A DNA stretch of 27,193 nt, from NCBI GenBank assembly GCA_040512755.1, contig JBEVEP010000358.1, forward strand, positions 1 through 27,193, in the 5' to 3' direction. This stretch comes from JBEVEP01 sp040512755. Lineage in GTDB: Bacteria > Pseudomonadota > Alphaproteobacteria > Rhizobiales > Rhizobiaceae. Below are positions 7,571 to 13,907 of the stretch, one piece after another. Each line of letters begins with the position of its first letter. The stretch's first letter is position 1. Below the pieces are notes generated by a model that saw only the letters and a program-made list of their open reading frames with translations, did no database searches and was not told the origin of the DNA. The translations under genes were made by a program, and so were the position numbers.

Positions 7571-8488
7571 TCAGTCGCTGTTGCCGCCGCCGCGGGCGTT
7601 CATGCCACGCGCATTCATGCCACGGGCATTCATTCCTCTGGCGTTCATGCCGCGCGCATTCATCCCGCGGGCGTTCATTCCCCGTGCATTCATGCCGCTG
7701 GCATCGATCCCACCGTCCAGCATGGCATCGAGCAGCACCTGCTCGAACATTCCGGTCTCGACATCCATGCGGATCGTGTAATCGGCCTTGTCGTAGGACC
7801 AGACCACGATGTCGTCAGAAAATTGAAAGTCCGCCTGTCCCAGTCCTGTCAATGATGGTTCACCTGGCGCGCGCGCTCGATTTACAACCCAATAGGCAGC
7901 GGGGCCCATCTCGCTTGCTGGATATCCGTCACCATGGACCAAGAACAAAGCCGGGCGGGGTAAGTCATAATAAAACCCTTCGTAACTAAAGCCGTAGATG
8001 CGTGCGAACCGTGGGTCCTCCCCTGCAAGGAGCTGTTGTTCGACCTGGCTGTCCAGGCCGGCGCGGTCTTCTATAAAAGGGCCATGTCTACGGTCGATTA
8101 CGCCAGTGTATGTGGCAACGTTTCCCAGGTAATCAAGTGAAAAGTATTGTCCTCCATAAGTGGTTCCTCGCCTTACGAAAACTATTGCAGGAATCGTATT
8201 GGTCCCGGGAAAAGGTATTGGATCGTAGCGTTGTTGCCGTATTACGTATAAACCATTCTGGGCTGCGGTCGTTTGAGCTCTGACCAGTACCCTCATTCCA
8301 TTCCTGGTGGCCACGCCATCTATCGCGTTGGCGACGGGGTTTCCGATGTTTACGTTCGCCGTAGTCGCAACAGCAACTTGCACCCCCACTTGTGGCCTAG
8401 GAAAAACGACCGGTTCAACTATTTCCAGGTCAGCGACCACGCGACCAAAAAGTAAAACGTTAGAAGGGCTTAGCAACGTTTCGGGCAT
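7571..8488 (-). CDS. Candidate RiPP precursor ending in seven GMNAR repeats
   Basis: A 305-residue protein, proposed as the substrate of the adjacent YcaO-TfuA pair. Residues about 37-90 (IDGVATRNGMRVLVRAQTT, then QNGLYVI) resemble a module common in phage tail and surface proteins, usually written DGxxLxxGDRVLVKDQTxxxxNGIY. Residues 110-264 are not recognised; they end in DDIVVWSYDKADYTIRMDVE and an acidic stretch. Residues 265-299 are seven exact GMNAR units, followed by GGGNSD. The repeat lacks Cys, Ser and Thr. The start at 8488 follows AAGGGGAG. The leader-like part is far longer than in most RiPP precursors, so a modified structural or surface protein is a real alternative. GC content is low in parts (46% over 8101-8220), suggesting transfer. 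The order ycaO-tfuA-peptidase-precursor on one strand supports the role, which remains inference. Confidence 0.75.
   Translation of the reverse strand: MPETLLSPSNVLLFGRVVADLEIVEPVVFPRPQVGVQVAVATTANVNIGNPVANAIDGVATRNGMRVLVRAQTTAAQNGLYVIRQQRYDPIPFPGTNTIPAIVFVRRGTTYGGQYFSLDYLGNVATYTGVIDRRHGPFIEDRAGLDSQVEQQLLAGEDPRFARIYGFSYEGFYYDLPRPALFLVHGDGYPASEMGPAAYWVVNRARAPGEPSLTGLGQADFQFSDDIVVWSYDKADYTIRMDVETGMFEQVLLDAMLDGGIDASGMNARGMNARGMNARGMNARGMNARGMNARGMNARGGGNSD
7592..7696 (-). repeat. Seven tandem 15-bp units encoding Gly-Met-Asn-Ala-Arg
   Basis: Seven contiguous in-frame units each encode exactly GMNAR. Codons vary between units: Gly uses GGC, GGA and GGG; Asn AAT and AAC; Ala GCA, GCC and GCG; Arg CGG, CGC, CGT and AGA. 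The peptide is thus fully conserved while the DNA has drifted, pointing to selection on the peptide rather than recent slippage. It is preceded by IDAS and followed by GGGNSD. Confidence 0.97.
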
Positions 8489-8510
8489 TTGCGTATCTCC
8501 CCTTTTTGAT

Positions 8511-8526
8511 GTCGGCTGGCGCCGAC
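8511..8526 (-). promoter_or_regulatory. Intercistronic hairpin before the precursor gene
   Basis: GTCGGC (8511-8516) and GCCGAC (8521-8526) form a perfect 6-bp stem with a four-base loop. It lies between the peptidase stop and the precursor ribosome binding site. In the minus-strand transcript it could stabilise a processed 3' segment or tune precursor translation, as seen where substrate is needed in excess over enzyme. No T-run follows, so termination is unlikely. Confidence 0.35.
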
Positions 8527-8562
8527 AATTTCACTGATAAACGGTTCGTTAATTCCTCGATC

Positions 8563-9930
8563 TCAAGTCGCTCCGTGCACTGCCTTGAATCTTTCCCGAT
8601 AACTCAGCCGCCGGCACGCGCAGTTTCCGTGAAGCGGGGGCACGAAAATCCGCGGCAGGTCGAAGTGGCTCTTCGAGCTTTGTGGCTCGAGTTGCGGGCC
8701 GACCCGGGCATAGCCGATCGCACGGCGGCGCAGATTGACATCGATGATTCGCCTGTAGCGGCCGCCCGTCATCATCCTGTCCACCGCACACAGAGCGCGT
8801 CCTACACCGGCATAGTCGAGATTGTCGGGCGAGAGACGCAGCCAAGTCTCGGCAAGATATGTTCCAAGGATATCCCGCGCGCTGATCAGCGCCTCACGAA
8901 AGCCTTGCGGGTTCGCGGCATAGGCTTCGTCAAAGAGCGGTTGAATGATCCGGTGATAGTTGGGTTCGTCTTCCAGCCGGTCCGACAGGTCCTCGGCGCG
9001 ATGGCTGATCAATCCACGCCCGACGAGCTCTTCATGGAAAATATCGACCAGGATGTCGAACATCGCCCCTGTCAGGGGTTGCGCGAGGTCGTGCTCGTCG
9101 CTCCAGCCTCTGACGAAATCGAGAAGCGTCAACGGGTTCGCTGCCAGCCTTATCTGCTGGTTGTCCGAGAGTTCCGCGATACGGTTGACATAGTTGAGCG
9201 TGTAGAGATTTCCATGCGTGGTCGCCAACAGGTCGTCGACCACGGAATCGAAGTGTAGGGTGGCGACGAGAGCCGTGAGATCGGCCGCGGATTCGTGGAA
9301 GCCGTAATATTCCGCGTCGTATCCATCTAATTCCGGCACGCCGAGCACGCCGTAGACGATGCAATGGCCGACTTCGTGCGCGATGATATCGAAGTTGAGG
9401 CTGAAGGGTTCGATGCCGCCTTCCTTGGTGCGGTGGACGCCGACTTCCAGGAAGCCGTAGCCCATATACGCATTCTCTTCGAGATTGCGTTGGAGAACCA
9501 GTTCGAGCCTGTCGAAGTCTGGCGCAAAATGCCATTCGACGGGATGGCCGAGATAGCGCTCCCAGATATCCAGCGTGCGCCTGACTGCGCAGAAAAGATG
9601 TGCGGCCTCGAATTCCGGCGTATCGATTGGAATGCAGTCGAAATGTCCGTCGGCGTCGGGCAGGGCAGGGGGATAGGACGGGCCGGGCCACGGCGGCACC
9701 AGATAAGCTGCATTGCCGAACCGATCCCGCGCCTGGCCATACGCCACCCGCTTGCCGATCGGATCGATCACATACATACGGTCGTCGGCCGGTCCGGCGC
9801 CGATCGTGCCTGCAGGCGGAGACACCCACACGGTCTCAGGTTCACTGAATTTCGCCAGAAAAGGTGGCTGCGGAAACAGCCGGAAGCGCGTTCCGGTAGG
9901 CGATCTTTGGCCTGTCCCTCCGTCAGCCAT
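8563..9930 (-). CDS. HEVGH zinc metallopeptidase of the RiPP operon
   Basis: A 455-residue probable gluzincin peptidase. H185-E186-V187-G188-H189 is the zinc and catalytic motif. E213 in FHESAADLTALVA, 24 residues on, fits the third ligand as in thermolysin-like families. There is no signal peptide, so it should act in the cytoplasm. The N-terminal 100 residues are Pro-rich and not recognised. The C-terminus holds a small CAC motif near LHGNCACRR. It lies between tfuA and the repeat-protein gene on the same strand, which makes it the best candidate to cleave the modified precursor, perhaps beside the Arg of each repeat. The start at 9930 follows GAGGGGA with four bases to the ATG. The family is assigned from the motif only; the exact MEROPS family is not known to me. 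Confidence 0.8.
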   Translation of the reverse strand: MADGGTGQRSPTGTRFRLFPQPPFLAKFSEPETVWVSPPAGTIGAGPADDRMYVIDPIGKRVAYGQARDRFGNAAYLVPPWPGPSYPPALPDADGHFDCIPIDTPEFEAAHLFCAVRRTLDIWERYLGHPVEWHFAPDFDRLELVLQRNLEENAYMGYGFLEVGVHRTKEGGIEPFSLNFDIIAHEVGHCIVYGVLGVPELDGYDAEYYGFHESAADLTALVATLHFDSVVDDLLATTHGNLYTLNYVNRIAELSDNQQIRLAANPLTLLDFVRGWSDEHDLAQPLTGAMFDILVDIFHEELVGRGLISHRAEDLSDRLEDEPNYHRIIQPLFDEAYAANPQGFREALISARDILGTYLAETWLRLSPDNLDYAGVGRALCAVDRMMTGGRYRRIIDVNLRRRAIGYARVGPQLEPQSSKSHFDLPRIFVPPLHGNCACRRLSYRERFKAVHGAT

Positions 9931-9976
9931 TTGTTCCCCTCATGGCAAATGCTACTGCAGGTATCAATTTTTTTGG

Positions 9977-9992
9977 ATACTGCTTGCAGTAT
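9977..9992. promoter_or_regulatory. Perfect palindrome before the peptidase gene
   Basis: ATACTGC (9977-9983) and GCAGTAT (9986-9992) are perfect inverted repeats separated by TT. It sits in the AT-rich 101-bp gap between tfuA and the peptidase gene. It has the look of a dimeric repressor site more than a terminator, since on the minus strand it is followed by an A-run. Confidence 0.35.
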
Positions 9993-10012
9993 ACTTATCA
10001 GGAGTTTTCGCT

Positions 10013-10018
10013 ATTATA
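10013..10018 (-). promoter_or_regulatory. Possible internal promoter (-10 TATAAT) for peptidase and precursor
   Basis: On the minus strand a perfect TATAAT occurs in GGGTATAATAGCG, about 83 bases upstream of the peptidase start. No convincing -35 box is visible at the right spacing. An internal promoter would allow peptidase and precursor to be expressed apart from ycaO-tfuA. Confidence 0.25.
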
Positions 10019-10031
10019 CCCTTTATTTCCG

Positions 10032-11375
10032 TCATTTACCAGAGCGCGCCGGCTTTGTTTCCGCGCTATTGAAAATGTATTCCTCCGAAAGCATTTCCAG
10101 AAAACGGTCGAGACCGGATAGGCCGAGTGAGTGGACATAGTCTTCCAGATCGTCTGGTATCGGCATGCCCAGTCTTGTTTCGAAATACCACGAGACCAGT
10201 AACGGCTGCGGAACACCAGCTCTCGAAACCATCCTGCCGCTCACGCGCATCTTGGCCTTGGCCAGTGCCCGGTCGCGCAGGGCAGGGAAGGCATCCTCCT
10301 CTCGTAGCTGGCTCAGCATTCGAGGCCGCAGTTCGTCATCGCGCATCAGGGCCAGCTTCTCGAGGCCGGCGCGTTCGGCCATTTGACGCTCCAACTGCAT
10401 CGCGTCGATGCCGTTCCGGGACGCCCAATTCTCGACGTCGCTCTGGCGCATGAGGCCGCGTGGACTACGGAAAGCTGTTGCCGCCCGAAGTGTCTCGCGA
10501 CGGTCCGGCGTCACGCCCAGCCTGGTCAATTCGCCGTGGGCCAGCGCGCGAAGCAGCGCCTCGTGGCGCGTCCGTGCATAAGCCCCCCCCTGCAGCCGCA
10601 ACTCGTCGAGGATCGCTTCGTCTTCGCTGGCTTGGCCGGAATTCTGCGGCGCGTTCCGCCAGGGGGCGTTGGCCCATGTTTCGGTCCATTCAAAGGCAAA
10701 GGCGGCAGGGCCGGCCACTCCACCCGCTGAAACGAAATCGCGTATGAAAGCGAGAAGGAGCAGCGCGTCGTCACGCTTCTGGTCGACTTTTCCCTTCGCG
10801 AGCCAGTCTACGAAGGGTTGCAGCGCGACAACGCCGACACTTGTTCGTGCGCCGTTCAGAACGCTTTTCCAGCTTCGTTCCTGATAGAATTGCGCCTTGG
10901 CCACGTCTGCGACCGCGGCCGCAGTAACCGCATCGACAATGCCTTCCGACAGCGCCCGTTCAAGCGTTGCGCGGATGTTGACCATTGGCTCGCTAAGGCG
11001 CAGGTAGTCCGTGTCCGCCGGCCCATGGACAAGCGCGACTTCGTCGTCATCGGTCAGCCGGCCGTCCCGATATGCTTCGAAGATCCAGCCAACGCCGCGC
11101 ATGCCGAAGACGTGCAGTTCGGCAGCCCGCAGCGCGCCCATGCTGGATGCGCCGAAGACCGGAATGCCGTTGGCCATCGCCCACAGGATTTCCTTGTGCC
11201 AAACCGCGGGCACGCCGTCGAAATACCCGTCGATGATGCCGATCGCCCTCGGCTTCTCCTTGACGGCGGCCTGGTAAAGGTCGCCTTGGCGGACAGGTGG
11301 CAAAAACAGGAAATCGGCGTAGGGCGCGCGCTCCTCTGCCCGCAAAGTCGGCCCGCAGAAGATGACGATGGTCAT
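10032..11375 (-). CDS. TfuA-like protein, partner of YcaO in thioamidation
   Basis: A 447-residue protein whose N-terminal half is a clear TfuA domain. It shows IVIFCGPTL at the start, IIDGYFDGVPAVWHKEIL (47-64), FGASSMGALRAAEL (74-87) and VHGPADTDYLRLSEPMVNIR (116-135). The C-terminal half is helical, of a kind often fused to TfuA domains in YcaO operons. In thiovarsolin-type clusters and in methanogens, TfuA works with YcaO to place sulfur in a peptide bond, giving a thioamide. The gene is named after TfuA of the rhizobial trifolitoxin locus, but none of the other trifolitoxin genes are here. Its ATG overlaps the ycaO stop as ATGA, implying coupled translation and a fixed ratio of the two proteins. 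Confidence 0.92.
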   Translation of the reverse strand: MTIVIFCGPTLRAEERAPYADFLFLPPVRQGDLYQAAVKEKPRAIGIIDGYFDGVPAVWHKEILWAMANGIPVFGASSMGALRAAELHVFGMRGVGWIFEAYRDGRLTDDDEVALVHGPADTDYLRLSEPMVNIRATLERALSEGIVDAVTAAAVADVAKAQFYQERSWKSVLNGARTSVGVVALQPFVDWLAKGKVDQKRDDALLLLAFIRDFVSAGGVAGPAAFAFEWTETWANAPWRNAPQNSGQASEDEAILDELRLQGGAYARTRHEALLRALAHGELTRLGVTPDRRETLRAATAFRSPRGLMRQSDVENWASRNGIDAMQLERQMAERAGLEKLALMRDDELRPRMLSQLREEDAFPALRDRALAKAKMRVSGRMVSRAGVPQPLLVSWYFETRLGMPIPDDLEDYVHSLGLSGLDRFLEMLSEEYIFNSAETKPARSGK

Positions 11376-12637
11376 GTCAGGCCCCGCTGCTGGTGCAATG
11401 CGCGCGCGCCGGGCACGTAGCCGTCATGGTCGTCCGGCCCTTCCAGCCCAGGGATGATGACGCGCACCACGGGCAGGGCAAGCTCGCCCTTGCAAAGATC
11501 CACCGCGACCACTTCTGTGATGCCCACGGCCTCGAGCCGCTTGATGAGCCAGATCAGATCATCGGTGAATGACCGAGATGAGCAATCTGCAATGTCTCCA
11601 AACGAGCGGCCCGGCACGTGTTCGGCAAGCCATCGGGCCGCAATCCTTTTCCTTCTGTTCCGTTCGTCCTCGCCGTATTCCTCCGGCAGCAAGTCATCGC
11701 GTGTTCCGGAAATGTAGGTCGTGCGCACCTGCACCGCCTCAGTGAGTGCTCGTAGCAGCGCAATGCCGGGCGAAGGATGTGCTCCAGCTCCGATGCCGGT
11801 GTGGTTTTGCGGATTACGGCGGTCGGTGATGAGGGCAAAGAAGGCGGGAACGCCTATATCGCTCGTGGTCTCCCAGGCAGCCGCGTCGAAGGCTGCCTTC
11901 TCCAGCCTCGCAAGAACCTGCCGGCATGGCTCGTCCGAGACGCTGTCCAGGTCCAGCCCCGTGCTTGCGCGGTCCCTTGGCGGCATCCCGTTCCACAGCG
12001 CCGTCGCATCGCGTTCGATGACCTCGCAGATTGCGTGGCACACCGCCTCGACCATTGTGTTTCCGGAAGCGAGACCGTTGCTGCTGCAATCGAAGCAGCC
12101 GCTGCCTGGCGGCGGCGGTAGCGTGAAGTTTGCGCGGACGGATTCATATGGAAGCCAGCGCGGCTCGCCTGAGAGAAGCTCGAGGCCTTCGACCCAGAGC
12201 ATTGCGAGGCGCTGGTGAAACCGGTTGCCGGAGACGCGCGGCACGCGCTCCAGATCGACAAAGGAATGCGTTTGGCATAGCTCGGCATGCGTTCCGAATT
12301 TTAGGGGCAGTTCGATATGTTCCGCATGGTAGAGTTCGGCGGCCTCCATCAACCCGGAAGCCGTGGCTGCCGAAAGGTCGAGACCCTTTCCTTGTGAGAC
12401 GGCAAGTGACCGCGCGTTTGGCCGGCAAACCATGACGACCGGAATGCCGATGCGGTCCAGCCCGGTGACATTCGCCACGCGGGTAATGCCTATCCGGGCC
12501 ATCAACGGGGTCACGCGCTTGACCGTTTCGGATGGCGGGACGGTGCGGTGCGCGCCAACGACGTACTGCTTCAGATCGCTCGCGTGCCCGTCACGAAGTT
12601 GCCTCAGCCGGTGAAGCGGGTCGCGCCGATCGTCCAC
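11372..12637 (-). CDS. YcaO-domain protein, predicted peptide-backbone modifying ATPase
   Basis: YcaO enzymes use ATP to activate amide oxygens, giving azolines, macroamidines or, with TfuA, thioamides. The family motifs are all present in order. SQGKG (about 81-85) is followed by AATASGLMEAAELYHAE. SSNGLASGNTMVEAVCHAICEVIERD (about 185-210) carries the Glu and Arg residues of the ATP/magnesium site. GIGAGAHPSPGIALLRALTEAVQVR (about 281-305) follows. The C-terminus reads PVVRVIIPGLEGP. I prefer GTG 12637, which gives 421 residues, because GAGGGGGGA lies six bases upstream. A longer form from GTG 12730 (452 residues) has no clear ribosome binding site. First gene of the operon, overlapping tfuA by four bases. 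Because the TfuA partner is adjacent and no E1-like partner protein is present, thioamidation is the most likely chemistry. Confidence 0.93.
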   Translation of the reverse strand: MDDRRDPLHRLRQLRDGHASDLKQYVVGAHRTVPPSETVKRVTPLMARIGITRVANVTGLDRIGIPVVMVCRPNARSLAVSQGKGLDLSAATASGLMEAAELYHAEHIELPLKFGTHAELCQTHSFVDLERVPRVSGNRFHQRLAMLWVEGLELLSGEPRWLPYESVRANFTLPPPPGSGCFDCSSNGLASGNTMVEAVCHAICEVIERDATALWNGMPPRDRASTGLDLDSVSDEPCRQVLARLEKAAFDAAAWETTSDIGVPAFFALITDRRNPQNHTGIGAGAHPSPGIALLRALTEAVQVRTTYISGTRDDLLPEEYGEDERNRRKRIAARWLAEHVPGRSFGDIADCSSRSFTDDLIWLIKRLEAVGITEVVAVDLCKGELALPVVRVIIPGLEGPDDHDGYVPGARALHQQRGLT

Positions 12638-12891
12638 CGATTGTCCCCCCTCGTCGAAATGCGCGTTCCAACGTCGGAGCGCATCTATTCTGAGAGGTTG
12701 CTGGAAAAATGCCGAAATGTCACCTGTCACGCTTCGGCTTGCTTACCCAACCATCGTTGACAGGTCCGCTGTTAGTTGTGGGGAAGGCAGCAGAGGGGGT
12801 CTGACATTACCCGTATTTCGCCGCAATCATGCTACAAGGCGCGAAGCGACAATCCGCTGCCCGCGGTGTTTTCATTTCAAGAGGGGACTTC

Positions 12892-13548
12892 ATGTACAAG
12901 AAACTCGCTGCCGTCTTGCTTGCTGCCACAATGCTTGCCAGCTGCACGACCGATCCTTTTACGGGCCAGCAGAGAGTCTCGAACACGGCAGGTGGCGCCG
13001 CGCTTGGCGCGGGCCTTGGCGCTCTGGCCGGCCTCGCGGTCGGCGGCAGCTCAGTAGCCCAGCGCAACGCTGTGCTGATCGGCGCCGGCATTGGCGCGCT
13101 GACCGGTGGCGCAATCGGTAACTACATGGATAGGCAGGAAGCCGCGCTTCGCGCCCAATTGCAGGGCACGGGTGTTAGCGTCACCCGCGTGGGCGACCAG
13201 ATCGTCCTGAACATGCCTTCCAACATTACCTTCGCCACCGACCAGGACGCCGTGAAGGCCGGTTTCTATCCGACGCTGAATTCCGTGGCGCTGGTGCTGC
13301 AGCGGTTCAACCAGACGGTCGTCGACGTGTATGGGCATACGGACTCGACGGGCAGCGCGCAGCACAATTTCGACCTGTCGCAGCGCCGCGCACTCTCTGT
13401 CGCCAACTATCTGTCCGCGCAGGGCATCGATTCCCGCCGCTTTGCCGTCACCGGTTTTGGCGCGACGCGTCCGATTGCTGATAACGCGACAGAAGCCGGA
13501 CGCGCGCTCAATCGTCGCGTCGAAATTCAGCTTTCTCCGCTCACCTAG
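12892..13548 (+). CDS. OmpA-family lipoprotein with glycine zipper (YiaD-like)
   Basis: A 218-residue outer-membrane lipoprotein that should tether the envelope to peptidoglycan. The signal peptide ends in lipobox LASC with C18 as the lipidated residue. A glycine-zipper segment follows (GGAALGAGLGALAGLAVGG and LIGAGIGALTGGAIG, about 35-80). The C-terminal half (about 110-215) is an OmpA-like domain with VYGHTDSTGSAQHN and DLSQRRALSVANYL, whose Asp and Arg bind diaminopimelate, and NRRVEIQL at the end. The ATG at 12892 is preceded by AAGAGGGGAC; an upstream in-frame start at 12829 would bury the signal peptide. It is divergent from ycaO and separate from the peptide operon. From memory, a conserved core gene in this order of bacteria. 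Confidence 0.92.
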   Translation: MYKKLAAVLLAATMLASCTTDPFTGQQRVSNTAGGAALGAGLGALAGLAVGGSSVAQRNAVLIGAGIGALTGGAIGNYMDRQEAALRAQLQGTGVSVTRVGDQIVLNMPSNITFATDQDAVKAGFYPTLNSVALVLQRFNQTVVDVYGHTDSTGSAQHNFDLSQRRALSVANYLSAQGIDSRRFAVTGFGATRPIADNATEAGRALNRRVEIQLSPLT

Positions 13549-13565
13549 TCCTGATCGGATCCAGA

Positions 13566-13583
13566 CGGCGGCGCAGGCCGCCG
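13566..13583 (+). terminator. GC-rich hairpin after the OmpA-like lipoprotein gene
   Basis: CGGCGG (13566-13571) pairs with CCGCCG (13578-13583) over a six-base loop, 18 bases past the stop codon. There is no T-run, so it is a weak terminator candidate. Confidence 0.35.
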
Positions 13584-13614
13584 AAGACTGACCGCGGCTT
13601 GGCGCTACGCATCG

Positions 13615-13706
13615 GCCCGAAATCGGAATCGATTTTCGGGCCGGATGCACAGGTTCAAAGCCTTAAAGCGTCCTGTGCGCGTCCAAATGGACGCGCAGTG
13701 TCTCTA
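13615..13706 (+). repeat. Composite two-palindrome repeat, copy B
   Basis: The first palindrome runs from GCCCGAAATCGG to CGATTTTCGGGC (13615-13641). The second has arms GCGCGTCC (13677-13684) and GGACGCGC (13689-13696), identical to those of copy A at 7480-7498, between outer bases TTAAAGCG and CTCTAA. The spacer TTCAAAG is also shared. Copy A has the opposite orientation. Confidence 0.75.
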
Positions 13707-13749
13707 AGAGGCACCCCAGAACCTGCTGGATTGTCGATCTCGATCTTCG

Positions 13750-13775
13750 GGCCGGTTCGGCTTTTGCCGGCCTTT
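13750..13775 (+). terminator. Hairpin with short T-run
   Basis: GGCCGG (13750-13755) pairs with CCGGCC (13767-13772) and is followed by TTT. This is the most terminator-like structure between the OmpA-type and lysozyme-like genes, though the T-run is short. Confidence 0.35.
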
Positions 13776-13907
13776 GCATGTCACGCCAGGCGAGTCCGAA
13801 AATTCCGGATTCAATCTTTATTGGTAATTTCCCATTCATAAAACGCTCTTGTTGTTCTTCCGGTGGCCCCCGCCTTCGGTCTGTTTTGTTCTGCGTATAG
13901 GTCGGAT

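Larger units (their letters stand above)
13549..13907. other. Intergenic region holding hairpins and repeat copy B
   Basis: No gene is supported. It contains a 6-bp stem (13566-13583) just after the OmpA-type gene, the composite repeat at 13615-13706, and a second stem followed by TTT (13750-13775). An AT-rich stretch at 13810-13850 could hold the promoter of the lysozyme-like gene, though I see no clear boxes. Confidence 0.5.

Noticed and set aside
7592..7696. CRISPR array or simple DNA satellite
   Set aside because: Units are 15 bp without spacers, differ at synonymous positions and are in frame inside a gene; the conserved thing is the peptide.
7571..8488. Prophage or tail-fibre gene
   Set aside because: Only a short module looks tail-like; no other phage genes are near, and the neighbours are ycaO, tfuA and a peptidase.
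7571..12637. Trifolitoxin locus
   Set aside because: TfuA is named after that system, but the trifolitoxin precursor and the other tfx genes are absent and the substrate here is unrelated.
12638..12730. Longer YcaO start at GTG 12730
   Set aside because: No clear ribosome binding site precedes it, whereas GTG 12637 has GAGGGGGGA at ideal spacing and gives a normal family length.
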